Shown piece after piece: positions 45,253 to 54,857 of a stretch of 64,000 nt of DNA. A model generated the notes under the pieces. That model searched no databases. It saw only the letters and a list, made by a program, of their open reading frames with translations, and had not been told where the DNA came from. Where the stretch lies: positions 212,094 through 276,093 of the forward strand of contig JAEXFN010000035.1 of NCBI GenBank assembly GCA_023400055.1, in the 5' to 3' direction. Numbering within the stretch: position 1 is the first letter of the stretch; each line of letters starts with the position of its first letter. The stretch comes from Bacillota bacterium (lineage in GTDB: Bacteria > Bacillota > UBA4882 > UBA8346). A program made the position numbers and the translations under genes.

Positions 45253-46279
45253 AGATTTTGGGCAGGGAGATTTCCACCGTGGTCCCCACGTTCTGGGTGC
45301 AGTAAACTTTCAGGCCATATTCGGAACCGAAATAGAACTTCAAACGCTGGTTCACATTGATCAGCGCGATCCCGGCGTTCTTCTTTTTACCGCCGGACGG
45401 CTCGCCGTCGCGTTTGGCGTCGCCGCGCAGTGCCTCCTGCAGCTGGCTCAGTTGCGCGGGGGTCATTCCCGAGCCGTCGTCGGCGACCACGATGATCAGC
45501 CGGCTCTGAGTACTGTAAGCCCGGATGGTGACTGTCCCGGCGCCCATTTTGGTCTCCAGGCCATGGTGGATGGCGTTTTCGACGATGGGCTGGATGGTCA
45601 GCCGGGGCAGCTGGTAATCCAGGATCCGCTGGTCTTCGATCTGCTTGACGACCCGGAACTTGGCCGGAAAACGGTATTGCTGGATGACCAGGTAGTTGTG
45701 GACGTTCTCCAGCTCTTCGGCAAAAGTGGCCATCTCGCCGGGACGGCTGATGCTGTAACGGAACAGCGTCGCCAGGGCTTCCGTCATCTCGGCGATCTGG
45801 TTGGATTTCTGGGCGATGGCGTGGCTGCGGATGGTTTCGAGGGTATTGTAGAGAAAATGGGGATTGATCTGGCTTTGCAGCGCGTGCATCTCCGCCTGGC
45901 TTTTCAGCATCTGGGAGGTGTAATCGCTCTGAATCGCCACCTTGACCTGGTTGATCAGCCGGTCCACCGTCAAACCGTGCTGGATGCCCTCCAACGCCTC
46001 GAAGTAATTCTCATCCCCCGGATACTGTCCGGTTTCAATCAACGCCGCGGTTTTCTCGAGCTTCCGGATGGGATAGATATACTGTTTGATCTCAAAGACG
46101 AAGACAACCACCTGGATTAAGGCCAGCAAGATCAGCAAAACCAGCGATTCGATCCGCAACCAGTGAAAGCGGATATGCAGGCCGACAAAGACCAAGATCA
46201 TGATCAAAGTGATCGCCTTATCCACCAAAAGAATGGCGAACGCGGAATTGCTGGTCTGATAGGCGCTCCTGGACTGCAA
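45251..46279 (-). CDS. YesM-type sensor histidine kinase
   Basis: The 342-aa kinase has two membrane helices (about 14-34 and 42-62) joined by a very short loop, so no extracellular sensor domain is present. The phospho-accepting histidine is H141 in QSQINPHFLYNTLE (His_kinase family). The ATPase boxes PIVENAIHHG and VADDGSGM are intact. It pairs with the response regulator 18 bases upstream. The signal probably reaches it through a partner protein. Confidence 0.9.
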   Translation of the reverse strand: MQSRSAYQTSNSAFAILLVDKAITLIMILVFVGLHIRFHWLRIESLVLLILLALIQVVVFVFEIKQYIYPIRKLEKTAALIETGQYPGDENYFEALEGIQHGLTVDRLINQVKVAIQSDYTSQMLKSQAEMHALQSQINPHFLYNTLETIRSHAIAQKSNQIAEMTEALATLFRYSISRPGEMATFAEELENVHNYLVIQQYRFPAKFRVVKQIEDQRILDYQLPRLTIQPIVENAIHHGLETKMGAGTVTIRAYSTQSRLIIVVADDGSGMTPAQLSQLQEALRGDAKRDGEPSGGKKKNAGIALINVNQRLKFYFGSEYGLKVYCTQNVGTTVEISLPKI

Positions 46280-46297
46280 GCTGATTCCTCCCCGCGG

Positions 46298-47908
46298 TCA
46301 AGCATAAAATTTACGGAACTCGACGGGTTTGATGCCCACCGTTTTAATGAACAACTTGCTGAAATGGCGGACGTCATTGTAACCTACCGTCCGGGCGACC
46401 TCGGCCACATTGAGCGAGGTGGTTTTCAATAATTTCTTGGCCTCTTCCAGCCGGACATCGGTGAGATAACCCGAAAAGCTCATCCCGGTCTCTTTCTTAA
46501 ACACCGTGCTGATATAAACCGGATTGAAATGGACCACCCGGGCGATGTCCTCCAGGGTGATCGGCTCCGCGTAATGTTCCTGGACAAATTGCTTGATCAA
46601 CCGGATCGGCCGGTACTCCTGGTTGGCTTTTTTGGCGATACAAGTCTCCAGAATCGCGGCGGCATAATCCTGGCAAACCCGTTCCAAGCCTGCCACAGTG
46701 GTGCAGTTTTCGATATTCTCCCGGTAACGGGGGGACTCGAAGATCGGTTCTTCCAACAGTTCCAAGACGATGGCATTGACATTCCGCAGCAGCTCTTCGC
46801 AATACTGGTAAAGGCCGAAGGCTTTCCCTTCATGGTTCCGCAGATAATCGGCGATCAAGCCGTGAATCGCAGCCCGGGTATCGGGTTGGCTCAGGTTCTC
46901 GAGGCATTTGCGCAGCTTTTTGCGGGCCGGATCGTCCAAAACCGGCTCCCGTTCCTGGCCGTCATAACGCTTGGCCAAGCCGTTATAATTCAAGATGCCG
47001 CCGCAGCCCAGATCGATCCGGTGATGCAAAGCCTCCAGGGCCGTCCGGCCGGAATCGGCGATCCGGGCCAGCTCCCATTCCTCCTGGCCGAGCGCGACCG
47101 TAATATCAAAGAAGACGTACTTGTAAGCATCGCTGCGCAATAAATCGAGCAGATACTGTTGCTTCTGTTCGAGCGGCAGGTGTTTGCCCGGGGCATAATT
47201 GAACACCAAGTAGCCCATGGTTCGTTCGCAGACGTATTCGGCTTCAAAGCAGTCCGGTTCCAGCTTGCGGATGAACTTGCCCATGATCACCTCGATGCTG
47301 TCGCTGGGATATTGCAGATTCGCCTCGGAGGCGCAATCGATTTTGACCAGCGCCACGCAGAACTTGCCGGGCCCGAAATGAAAGAAGGTGTTGGCTTCGA
47401 TCGCCGCCAGCCCGGTGCGTAACCGCGCGGGGTCGCCGCTCAGCAAATCCCAGAGGGCGTTTTTCCGCAGCAGCTCCATGCTGATGGCCAGCTCTTCCTG
47501 GAGCGACTGCACCTTGACCTCCCGGGCCACGCTGTTTTCCTTTTTATCGTTGAGCTCCACCAACAGGTTATTGAGGTCGTTTTGTTTAATGGGCTTGAGC
47601 AGATAGTCCACCGCGCCGAACCGCAAGGCGCTTTGGGCATACTCGAAATCCCGGTAACCGGAGATCACCACGAAAGTGACGCCCAAGCCGGCCTGGCTCA
47701 CTTTCTCGATCAACTCGATCCCGGTCATGCCGGGCATCCGGATATCGGTAATCACCACATCGGGTCGTTTATCTACAATCAGGTTATAGGCGTCCACTCC
47801 GTTTTCGGCCTCACCCACAACTTCCGTTTGAACTCTGGACGGATCGATGAGATTTTTGATCAGTTCGATGATTCCCCGCTCGTCGTCGCTGATGACCAAT
47901 GACAACAT
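46298..47908 (-). CDS. AraC-type response regulator (YesN-like)
   Basis: The 536-aa regulator has a receiver domain (acidic pair in ISDDE, phospho-acceptor D55 in VITDIRMPG, lysine in LLKPIKQ). A long middle region of unknown fold (about 130-420) follows, and then a C-terminal AraC pair of helix-turn-helices (TLEDIARVVHFNPVYISTVFKKETG and VAEVARTVGYNDVRHFSKLF). It most likely controls the neighbouring sugar-type transporter. Confidence 0.92.
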   Translation of the reverse strand: MLSLVISDDERGIIELIKNLIDPSRVQTEVVGEAENGVDAYNLIVDKRPDVVITDIRMPGMTGIELIEKVSQAGLGVTFVVISGYRDFEYAQSALRFGAVDYLLKPIKQNDLNNLLVELNDKKENSVAREVKVQSLQEELAISMELLRKNALWDLLSGDPARLRTGLAAIEANTFFHFGPGKFCVALVKIDCASEANLQYPSDSIEVIMGKFIRKLEPDCFEAEYVCERTMGYLVFNYAPGKHLPLEQKQQYLLDLLRSDAYKYVFFDITVALGQEEWELARIADSGRTALEALHHRIDLGCGGILNYNGLAKRYDGQEREPVLDDPARKKLRKCLENLSQPDTRAAIHGLIADYLRNHEGKAFGLYQYCEELLRNVNAIVLELLEEPIFESPRYRENIENCTTVAGLERVCQDYAAAILETCIAKKANQEYRPIRLIKQFVQEHYAEPITLEDIARVVHFNPVYISTVFKKETGMSFSGYLTDVRLEEAKKLLKTTSLNVAEVARTVGYNDVRHFSKLFIKTVGIKPVEFRKFYA

Positions 47909-47956
47909 CAGAGCACAACCCCTTTCGACCGTTATTATACCATATTCCCCAATTGG

Positions 47957-48030
47957 CTTGGCTTCTAAAAGCGTTGTGATAAACCCCGTCCGAAGGTCGG
48001 GGCGCGACTTCCCATCCGAGAGACTTCATC
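47957..48030. repeat. intergenic repeat family 3, partial reversed copy
   Basis: Read on the minus strand it ends CGGGGTTTATCACAACGCTTTT like the other copies and contains the small hairpin CCCCGACCTTCGGACGGGG. The 5' half of the family is diverged. Confidence 0.5.
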
Positions 48031-48053
48031 CCCCGGCTTCACTACAAAACAAA

Positions 48054-48082
48054 TATCCGAGTCAACTTGGGCTGCTCGGATA
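48054..48082 (-). terminator. terminator after the permease gene
   Basis: TATCCGAG pairs with CTCGGATA, and TTTGTTTTG follows on the minus strand, 45 bases past the permease stop. It separates the transporter genes from the regulator genes. Confidence 0.6.
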
Positions 48083-48126
48083 ATCTGTTTTGGCTGAATA
48101 ACGTCGGTCGTTTTGAGAAGCCCAGC

Positions 48127-49098
48127 TTAACCTTTCTTGCGGGCGGTCTTTTTCGCCCGGTAACTGTCAAAGGCCACCGTCAACAGGATAAATACCCCGA
48201 CCACGACCTGATTCCAGAGGGTATTGATATTCAAGAGGCTCAACCCGTTGCGGATCGTCGAGATCAAAATGGCGCCGAAAGCGGTGCCGATCATATTCCC
48301 TTTGCCCCCGGTCATGCTGGTTCCGCCGATTACCGTGGCCGCGATGGCGTCCATTTCGGCGCCGCTGCCGGCATCCGGCACGGCCGCCTCGCTCCGGGCC
48401 GCCAGGATCACCCCGGCGATGGCGCACATCACCCCGCTCAGGGTGAAAACCAGAATCTTGATCTTATCGATATTGATGCCCACCATTTCGGCGGCGTCTT
48501 CGTTGCTGCCGATGGAGACCGCGTAACGGCCAAATTTGGTTTTATTAAAAAGATAATAACTGATGCAGAAGACGATCAGCGTGATGATAATCGGCACCGG
48601 CACCACGCCGAGATATCCCTGTCCCACGAACTGGAAGCCGGGAAAGCTCAAGCCGTAAAGGGGAATGCCCTTGGTATAAACATAGATCAGCCCCCGCAAG
48701 ATGCCCATCATGCCCAGGGTGGCGATAAAGTAGGCGATGCCCATCTTGGTTACCAGAAAGCCATTGATCAGACCGATGACCGCGCCGAGCAGAATGGCGA
48801 TCAGCATGGCCAGGTAAATATTTAAGCCGCCCAGCATCAACGCGGCCACGACCATGCCGCTGATCCCCACCGTCGAACCTACCGAGAGGTCGATACCGCC
48901 CATGGCGATAACATAAGTCATCGCAAAGCCGATGATCGCCGTGAACACGGCCTGGCGGATTCCGACCATAAAGTTGGCGATGCTCAAGAAGTTGGGGCAG
49001 GCGATGCTCAAGCCGATGAAAACCACCAGATAAGCGATGACGATACCGATGCCGTTCATATTCAAGACTTTTTTCAAGGTCCATGACGTGTTTTTCAT
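48127..49098 (-). CDS. sugar-type ABC transporter permease (RbsC-like)
   Basis: The 323-aa permease has eight to ten hydrophobic segments and the family stretches MTYVIAMGGIDLSVGSTVG near residue 60 and DAIAATVIGGTSMTGGKGN near 250. These are typical of the ribose/galactose/autoinducer-2 group. The ATG at 49098 is chosen; a GTG at 49116 is in frame. It starts 8 bases after the end of the ATPase gene's stop codon. Confidence 0.92.
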   Translation of the reverse strand: MKNTSWTLKKVLNMNGIGIVIAYLVVFIGLSIACPNFLSIANFMVGIRQAVFTAIIGFAMTYVIAMGGIDLSVGSTVGISGMVVAALMLGGLNIYLAMLIAILLGAVIGLINGFLVTKMGIAYFIATLGMMGILRGLIYVYTKGIPLYGLSFPGFQFVGQGYLGVVPVPIIITLIVFCISYYLFNKTKFGRYAVSIGSNEDAAEMVGINIDKIKILVFTLSGVMCAIAGVILAARSEAAVPDAGSGAEMDAIAATVIGGTSMTGGKGNMIGTAFGAILISTIRNGLSLLNINTLWNQVVVGVFILLTVAFDSYRAKKTARKKG

Positions 49099-49105
49099 TG
49101 TGCGC

Positions 49106-50620
49106 TCATACCTCACTCTTCAGCGAATAACGTTTGATTTCGGACGTATCGGTTTTTTTGGCGTCCAGCACCCCGGATATTTTGCCATTGCGCATCACGA
49201 TAATCCGGTCGCAGATCCCGATCACTTCCTCTTCTTCCGAGGATACCACGATGACCCCCTTGCGTTCCTTGACACATTCCCCGATGGCCCGGTATACCTC
49301 GGTTTTGGCGTTGACGTCGATTCCCCGGGTCGGCTCTTCCAGCAGAAAAACATCGGGGTCCATCATCATCCAGCGCGACAGCATGACCTTTTGCTGATTG
49401 CCGCCGCTTAACGCGGTAATGTTCTGGTCGTGGGACTCGGCTCTGATGTTCAATTGGGCGATGTAGCCGTCGGTCAGGGCGTTTTCTTTTTTCGTAAGCA
49501 AGGTTTGGTATTTAATGATTTTATCCAAGGCGGCGATCGTCGTATTCCAGGCGATGTCTTGCTTGAGGAACAAGCCGTCCACCTTGCGTTCGGCGGGCAC
49601 GAAGGCGATCTTGCTCGCCATGGCCTGCTTGACCGAGCGGATCCGCAGCTTGCGGCCGGCCTTGACAATTTCGCCGCTGTCGTACGAAATGCGGCCGAAG
49701 ATCGAGCGGATGACCTCGTTTTTGCCACAGCCCTCGAGGCCCACCAACCCCAGAATCTCCCCTTCCCGCAGTTCGAAGGAGATGTCCGCGAAGGCTCCCC
49801 GTTTGGTCAGGTTATGGACCGCCAAGATCGGCGGGCCGAAGGCCACATCCTCCTTGGGATACTGGGACTGCAGCGATTTCCCGACCATCTCGTTGATGAT
49901 CCGCTCGACCGTAAAGTTGGCGACGCTGTCGTCGGCCACCTTTTTGCCGTCCCGCAACACACTGATGCGGTCACAAACCTGCATGATCTCATCCAAATGA
50001 TGCGAGATAAAAATCACCGAACGGCCTTTTTCCTTCAGGCCCCGGATCACTTTGAACAGCTGTTCCCGTTCGGCCGCGCCCAATGCCGAAGTCGGTTCGT
50101 CCATGATGATGATCTGGGCGTCGGCATAAATCGTCCGGGCGATCTCCACCATCTGTTTCTGCGCCAAGGTCAAGTATTTCAAGGGTTTATCGACTGGGAT
50201 GTCGATCTGTAGCTCATCCTTTAATATCCGTTCGGCCTTGGCCTGCATCTCGGCCGCATCGAGCGGCGCAAAAAGATGACTGCCTTTTTTATTCAGTTCC
50301 CGGTTGATGAAGATATTCTGGGCCGCGTTCAGATCGGGCATCAGACTGAGTTCCTGGTAAATCGCGCTGATCCCCAATTGCTGGGAATGGGCGACGTTCT
50401 CGATCTCCGTTTTGGTGCCGTTAAAGAAAATTTCGCCACTATCCTTGCGGTGCACGCCACAGATGATTTTAATCATGGTCGACTTGCCCGCGCCGTTTTC
50501 TCCGATAAACCCTAACACCTCGCCGCGGTTCAGGGTCAGATCGATTCCTTTTAACACCTGGACCGGACCGAAAGATTTCGTAATATTCCTCATTGCCAGG
50601 ATCGGCGTATTTTCCGTCAA
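49106..50620 (-). CDS. sugar-type ABC transporter ATPase (RbsA-like)
   Basis: The 504-aa double-cassette ATPase is intact in its first half: Walker A GENGAGKST near residue 40, LTLAQKQMVEIAR, and Walker B IIMDEPTSALG. The second half has the reduced P-loop GLEGCGKNE usual for this family, the signature LSGGNQQKVMLSR and LLEEPTRGID. It energises the RbsC-like permease. Confidence 0.93.
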   Translation of the reverse strand: MTENTPILAMRNITKSFGPVQVLKGIDLTLNRGEVLGFIGENGAGKSTMIKIICGVHRKDSGEIFFNGTKTEIENVAHSQQLGISAIYQELSLMPDLNAAQNIFINRELNKKGSHLFAPLDAAEMQAKAERILKDELQIDIPVDKPLKYLTLAQKQMVEIARTIYADAQIIIMDEPTSALGAAEREQLFKVIRGLKEKGRSVIFISHHLDEIMQVCDRISVLRDGKKVADDSVANFTVERIINEMVGKSLQSQYPKEDVAFGPPILAVHNLTKRGAFADISFELREGEILGLVGLEGCGKNEVIRSIFGRISYDSGEIVKAGRKLRIRSVKQAMASKIAFVPAERKVDGLFLKQDIAWNTTIAALDKIIKYQTLLTKKENALTDGYIAQLNIRAESHDQNITALSGGNQQKVMLSRWMMMDPDVFLLEEPTRGIDVNAKTEVYRAIGECVKERKGVIVVSSEEEEVIGICDRIIVMRNGKISGVLDAKKTDTSEIKRYSLKSEV

Positions 50621-50653
50621 ATTATTTCACCTCGTTTACGCCTCGTTTGATGG

Positions 50654-51481
50654 CTAGTCGTAATAAGCTTCCGGTGCTTTCTTCAGCGTGGCGAACTGGT
50701 CGACATCATGGCCGAAGAATACCTGAGCCCGTTTTTCCTTAGCCAGCTTGGCAATGCGCTGCACTGTCTTGTAATACCCGATCGTATCGTAGGCCAGACC
50801 CGGGAACAGGATCGGTGGCCCGAAATTCCGGGCAGTGTTAATCGCATCGGAGGCCAGAATCACGTTGCCGGTGTTGGGCAAGGAAACCAGCAAGCCCATC
50901 ATCCCGAAGGTGTGCCCGGGGCCAAAGTTCAAGATCGTGATCCCCTCCAGCAGCTCAACTTCTTGGGTTTCGGCGTCGACCGGAACCCAGTTTAAATTGG
51001 CGTCGAACCATGATCTAATATCGTTGCGGATATAACCGCCCATGGGGCCGTTTAAGACATATAACCGCAAAGTTTGCTTTAATTCCTCATCGTTGACATA
51101 GATCTGGGCCTTGGTAAACAGCTCCAGGCAACCGGCATGATCCTCGTGCAGATGGGATAAAACCACATACTGGATATCATCCGGGCGATAGCCCAACCTT
51201 TTCAAGGCATTGGGGAGCAACTCGTCTTCATGGAAGGTATAGGGCGTCCGCAACCTATTGCCGCGGTCCCAGCGGCCTTTCATGGCATCCGGGTGGCAGG
51301 CGGTATCGAACAAGACCAGCCCCTCGGGATGTTCAATCAAAACCGTGTAAACGGGCGAGACTACCCAGTCGCTCACCGTATGCCGGTTCTCACTGTTCGC
51401 CAATTTGGGCATGGCGATCAGATTCGCGCTGTCGCACTCCAGAATGCCATTGGCTATTACATGCATTTTTAGCTTTATCAT
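50654..51481 (-). CDS. metallo-beta-lactamase-fold hydrolase (lactonase-like)
   Basis: The 275-aa product has the SHLHEDHAG metal site near residue 108, a later GPGHTFGM histidine, ASDA, and FGHD near the end, which together complete a dinuclear zinc site. The closest pattern I know is the AttM/AiiA-type lactonase group, so a lactone of a sugar or signal molecule is a possible substrate. The ATG follows GGAGGGAAATT. Its position between the binding protein and the ATPase suggests that it acts on the transported compound. Confidence 0.82.
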   Translation of the reverse strand: MIKLKMHVIANGILECDSANLIAMPKLANSENRHTVSDWVVSPVYTVLIEHPEGLVLFDTACHPDAMKGRWDRGNRLRTPYTFHEDELLPNALKRLGYRPDDIQYVVLSHLHEDHAGCLELFTKAQIYVNDEELKQTLRLYVLNGPMGGYIRNDIRSWFDANLNWVPVDAETQEVELLEGITILNFGPGHTFGMMGLLVSLPNTGNVILASDAINTARNFGPPILFPGLAYDTIGYYKTVQRIAKLAKEKRAQVFFGHDVDQFATLKKAPEAYYD

Positions 51482-51965
51482 AATTTCCCTCCGCTGCCGG
51501 AATATTGTGTTCATGAGCAACGTCTTACCCATTCGAACTAAAGATGTTTTCAAAACTGATACACGCAATCGTAACGTTGTATATAATTTGCGGCAAGCTT
51601 AACGCACTTCCGGTTTTCCCGTAGTTCGCATCTATTTGAACCCATTTTATCGTCGTGGAATCGTGAAGATTCGGGGGAATAATCGTAAAAAACGTCCGTC
51701 GCTGAGCTGATCTACAAGCTTGACTGTCTCGGAGAAATTTCCTGCAGCTTTTCCCATCCAGGCTTACGGATGAAAATCGGTTTGCTTTTTAAAGTTTACG
51801 TTCAATCAACTTCCTTCGCGAGAAGCGATCTTTTAAAAACTCCGAAATCTGGGTATTGGCACTATGTTAGCGCTTTTTGGATCATGCTCCGTGGCCCGAA
51901 GCAATATCGAGGCCACGGCGGCATGATCTTTTTCATTCAAAACAGTTTACGGAAAATCCCGGCGA
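51482..51965. other. 484-base gap inside the transport cluster
   Basis: No gene was seen. A strong hairpin at 51881-51927 lies just past the binding-protein stop. The remaining 400 bases may hold a second promoter for the hydrolase-ATPase-permease group, but none is obvious. Confidence 0.5.
51881..51927. terminator. strong hairpin after the binding-protein gene
   Basis: ATCATG..CCGTGGCC pairs with GGCCACGG...CATGAT around a 14-nt loop. On the minus strand no T-run follows, so it looks more like an mRNA-stabilising or attenuating hairpin that favours binding-protein expression than a full terminator. Confidence 0.55.
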
Positions 51966-52958
51966 TTAGTTGAACATGCTCATGTCGACTTGATTGATGT
52001 TCTTGGCATCGAATACCTTGGAGGGACGGTTGATGACTTTCTTAACAGTCTTGCTGTTGACACAGAACTCGTTAATGGCATCGATGATGTCATAGCCCGT
52101 CTCTTTCTCCATGACATTGATGGTCGCGACCATATCGCCGTTTTTAATGGCGTTAACCCCATCCTTGGTGCAGCCGAAGCCGACCACGTGAATCTGTTTT
52201 AACAGGTTTCGCTCTTTGACCACGACCAGACCGCCGAGCACCATCTCATCATAGGGGCCGTACAAAATGGTGATGTCGGGATGGGCGGTCAGGATGCCCT
52301 CGGTGACTTTTTGTCCGGATTCGCGGTTCCAGTTGGCCACCTGGGAGGCGACGATCTTTAGGCCGGGATTCTTGGCGATGGCGTCTTTAAACCCGTTCAT
52401 CCGCTGGGTATTGACGACGCCGGGATAACCCTCCAGCACGCCGATCTTGCCTTCTTTATAATTGGCCGCTACCCACTTGCCGATCATGTTGCCGGCATTA
52501 TATTGGTCATAACCGATGCTGGAAACATAATAAATGTCTTTCTTGTCAATCGTGGACATATTGAAGAGGAATACCGGGATGTTCGCTTTGGCGGCCTCGC
52601 GGAGATAGGGCAGCATCGAAGTATCGCTTTCCGTCGCCAGCGCGATCGCGTCCACTTTTTTCTGAATCAAACTCTCCAGAATATTGCCCTGTTCGGTAAT
52701 GGTGCTTGTATTACTGCTGGGAGCCTGAACGATCAGCTCCATATTGCCGCCAAGCTTTTTAATCTCTTCCTTGGCGCCATTGATGGTCATGGTATAGGCG
52801 GTATTCATGGTAACCGGAACCAGTCCCACCACCAGTTTACGGCCGGTTACTTTGCGCGGTTTGACCGCATAGGCAGTGTTCTCAGCCGCAAAACAAGCCG
52901 TCCAGACCAGAGACATGGCAAACACCAGTGCCAGCGCGAGTGAGATAAAACGTTTCAT
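51966..52958 (-). CDS. sugar-type ABC transporter substrate-binding protein (RbsB-like)
   Basis: The 330-aa periplasmic-binding-protein family I member has a signal peptide to about residue 25 and then LVVGLVPVTMNTAYTMTINGAKEE. The rest shows the alternating Rossmann-like lobes of ribose-binding proteins (VDAIALATESD, GVLEGYPGVVNTQRMNGF, VVGFGCTKDGVNAI). The ligand is unknown. AAGGAGG precedes the ATG. It is the first gene of the transport cluster. Confidence 0.9.
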   Translation of the reverse strand: MKRFISLALALVFAMSLVWTACFAAENTAYAVKPRKVTGRKLVVGLVPVTMNTAYTMTINGAKEEIKKLGGNMELIVQAPSSNTSTITEQGNILESLIQKKVDAIALATESDTSMLPYLREAAKANIPVFLFNMSTIDKKDIYYVSSIGYDQYNAGNMIGKWVAANYKEGKIGVLEGYPGVVNTQRMNGFKDAIAKNPGLKIVASQVANWNRESGQKVTEGILTAHPDITILYGPYDEMVLGGLVVVKERNLLKQIHVVGFGCTKDGVNAIKNGDMVATINVMEKETGYDIIDAINEFCVNSKTVKKVINRPSKVFDAKNINQVDMSMFN

Positions 52959-53344
52959 ACTAATCCTCCTTAACGAAATTTTTGTTTATTATTTAGATAC
53001 CGTAGCTTCATCATAAGTTAAAAGCTCCCGATGCACAACGAGGCTGGATTAAGATCGAAGGGGGTAATCTTAATAATGTTTAAACAGGTTCGGAAACAAA
53101 AAAATAACCCATTATTTTTCAGTAACAAAAACTTGAACAATAATTCACAGTCTCGGCGTTCTAAAAAAAGAAACAACCGGCGTCAGCCGGCTATCCATAG
53201 AAGAATCAAAGAATGGACTCATGAAATCCATGGCGTAGAACGAGGTATGTCATTGCGGAACCAATGTGGTAATGCGGACTCCCTGCTCATTAACCAAGGA
53301 AATACGGTGAAATGTCCGTCAAATCCCTAATAATATTTTATCAG
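52959..53344. other. intergenic region upstream of the binding protein
   Basis: This region should carry the promoter of the transport cluster. It contains ATTAAGAT/ATCTTAAT as a hairpin near 53049-53073 with GGGGG in the loop. A basic 84-codon frame from 53076 has no family resemblance and is not called as a gene. Confidence 0.4.
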
Positions 53345-53554
53345 TCAGCTCTTCATCGTCAAGCGGCATTTGGCGGCGAAGTTGGCATATTCCGCCAGGA
53401 CTCCAATCAACCGGCGGGTCTGCTCGATAGAGAGCGACTCCAAGCTGGAAGTCCCGAATGAATCCCGGATGATTTGTTCGAGTTGAAACTGCCGGTAACC
53501 CATATTAGACAATTGCCCCAAAAGATCGGCCACTTGCTCCGCTGTTTTATCCAA
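53345..53554 (-). CDS. small helical hypothetical protein, 69 aa
   Basis: From a TTG at 53554, just after GGGGGAAGG, the frame gives LDKTAEQVADLLGQLSNMGYRQFQLEQII... with two or three amphipathic helices and no membrane segment. An ATG at 53587 would add 11 basic residues. The family is not recognised. Confidence 0.45.
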   Translation of the reverse strand: MDKTAEQVADLLGQLSNMGYRQFQLEQIIRDSFGTSSLESLSIEQTRRLIGVLAEYANFAAKCRLTMKS

Positions 53555-53777
53555 ATCCCTTCCCCCTCTTTTCGACGATGACAGCACTAAACGATCGCCA
53601 TTTGAAAAGATTTTATCACTGGCGTTCCGAAAATCGTGTAGAAAAAAGCAGGGGAGAACGCTGAATATCTGTTTTATTTTAAAACTTTTAAGCGAATCGT
53701 CGCGATTATTCCCGACAAGAGGTCCTGCTCAAGCTGCGAGAGAATCGGTTCGGCGGCTTCCATCCTTCAGTAAACTA

Positions 53778-53816
53778 AAAAGCCAAAGCTGTAACATATT
53801 CTCCGCTTTGGCTTTT
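53778..53816 (-). terminator. terminator of the hypothetical gene at 53860
   Basis: AAAAGCCAAAGC pairs perfectly with GCTTTGGCTTTT across a 15-nt loop, and the minus strand continues TTTTTAG. It lies 44 bases past the stop. Confidence 0.8.
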
Positions 53817-53859
53817 CCTGCGCAATATAGCGATGGGTCGCTACCTTAACGGCTTCGTA

Positions 53860-54396
53860 TCACACGACCGCTTCTTCCTGAAAGATCATTCGAAACAGGT
53901 TGGGATACCGTTCCGTGACATGCTTGATCCGGTACGGCGGGCGCAGCCGGATCTTTTGCAAGCCGCGCAAGGAACGATTCCGCTGGCTGAAGTACCAAAA
54001 GCCCACCATCTCATAGAGTTCCTGATAGTTCCGGTTGCGCAACGCGATACTGCGTGGCAAACCGTGGGCATACAAGACTTCCATGAATTCGGCCTCCGCC
54101 AGGCTATCGGTGGCCGCCGAGACTTTCTGGCGGACCACGGAATAACCGCGTGCCTCCAGATACTCCTGGAACTTGTCGAAGATCTCGCCGCGGCATAGCT
54201 GCACCGGTTCGCGGTTGGTAATCCCCCGCTCGGTAAAGGCCGCTTTTAACAGCTCCGTTGCAAACGACACTCTATCCTCAACCTGCGGCGGAATATACAG
54301 AAAATGGGCCGATCCTGTCTCCAGATGGTGAATGACCAATACTTCCGGACCAATAAAACAACCGCCGCCAGCATCGTCGATCTCAATCATCCACAT
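53860..54396 (-). CDS. hypothetical protein, 178 aa
   Basis: The protein (MWMIEIDDAGGGCFIGPEVL...) is predicted soluble and mixed alpha/beta. It has a central EYLEARGYSVVRQKVSAATD segment and a basic C-terminal part (RSLRGLQKIRLRPPYRIKHV) that could touch nucleic acid. The start is placed at the ATG four bases after AAAGGAA, although the frame stays open for 52 more codons. I do not recognise the family; codon usage is normal for the window and the gene is probably real. Confidence 0.6.
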   Translation of the reverse strand: MWMIEIDDAGGGCFIGPEVLVIHHLETGSAHFLYIPPQVEDRVSFATELLKAAFTERGITNREPVQLCRGEIFDKFQEYLEARGYSVVRQKVSAATDSLAEAEFMEVLYAHGLPRSIALRNRNYQELYEMVGFWYFSQRNRSLRGLQKIRLRPPYRIKHVTERYPNLFRMIFQEEAVV

Positions 54397-54857
54397 GTTC
54401 CTTTCCTGCTCCGGTAGTTCAATTCCTTGCCAACCATTATAGATATCAGCACGCCTTCCCTGTTGTTCCCGGACCATCACGGAAGCACCGCAGAATAATG
54501 TCGGCAACTTAGCGAAGCACCGGACGCGTTGCAAGTTTTCGTTGCTATACAAGTTTTCGTTGCTATATTAGGATCAAATAAATTTCTATGCAACATAATC
54601 CGTTACCCTCAAATGATACACCTGTCACAACAATGTTTCAAGTGGCAGCAACTAGAAAAAAACCATGGAATGGTTTTAAAGCAGTCGTTTGGCAGGATAA
54701 TGCGTTAAAAACGCCGAAATAAATCTATATTTGGTAAAAACACGCTCCGCTGGGGCGATTTCTGGCTGAGGCCAGAACGCCGATTGTAATTCTATCCATA
54801 TCATGATTAACATTTCCAGGACACCACAAACTTGGACGTCCTATCCAGATTCATGAA
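54397..54857. other. 461-base gap without a gene
   Basis: It holds a 17-base direct repeat (AAGTTTTCGTTGCTATA, twice near 54532-54568) and a small AAAACCAT/ATGGTTTT hairpin near 54658. It must contain divergent promoters for the flanking genes, but none is clear. Confidence 0.45.

Noticed and set aside
51770..51973. A 67-codon plus-strand frame in the transport-cluster gap
   Set aside because: No ribosome binding site; it runs through a strong hairpin and overlaps the binding-protein stop.
53076..53330. An 84-codon plus-strand frame with many Lys/Asn/Arg residues
   Set aside because: No family resemblance, and the possible ribosome binding site is in a hairpin loop 11 bases away. Left as intergenic.
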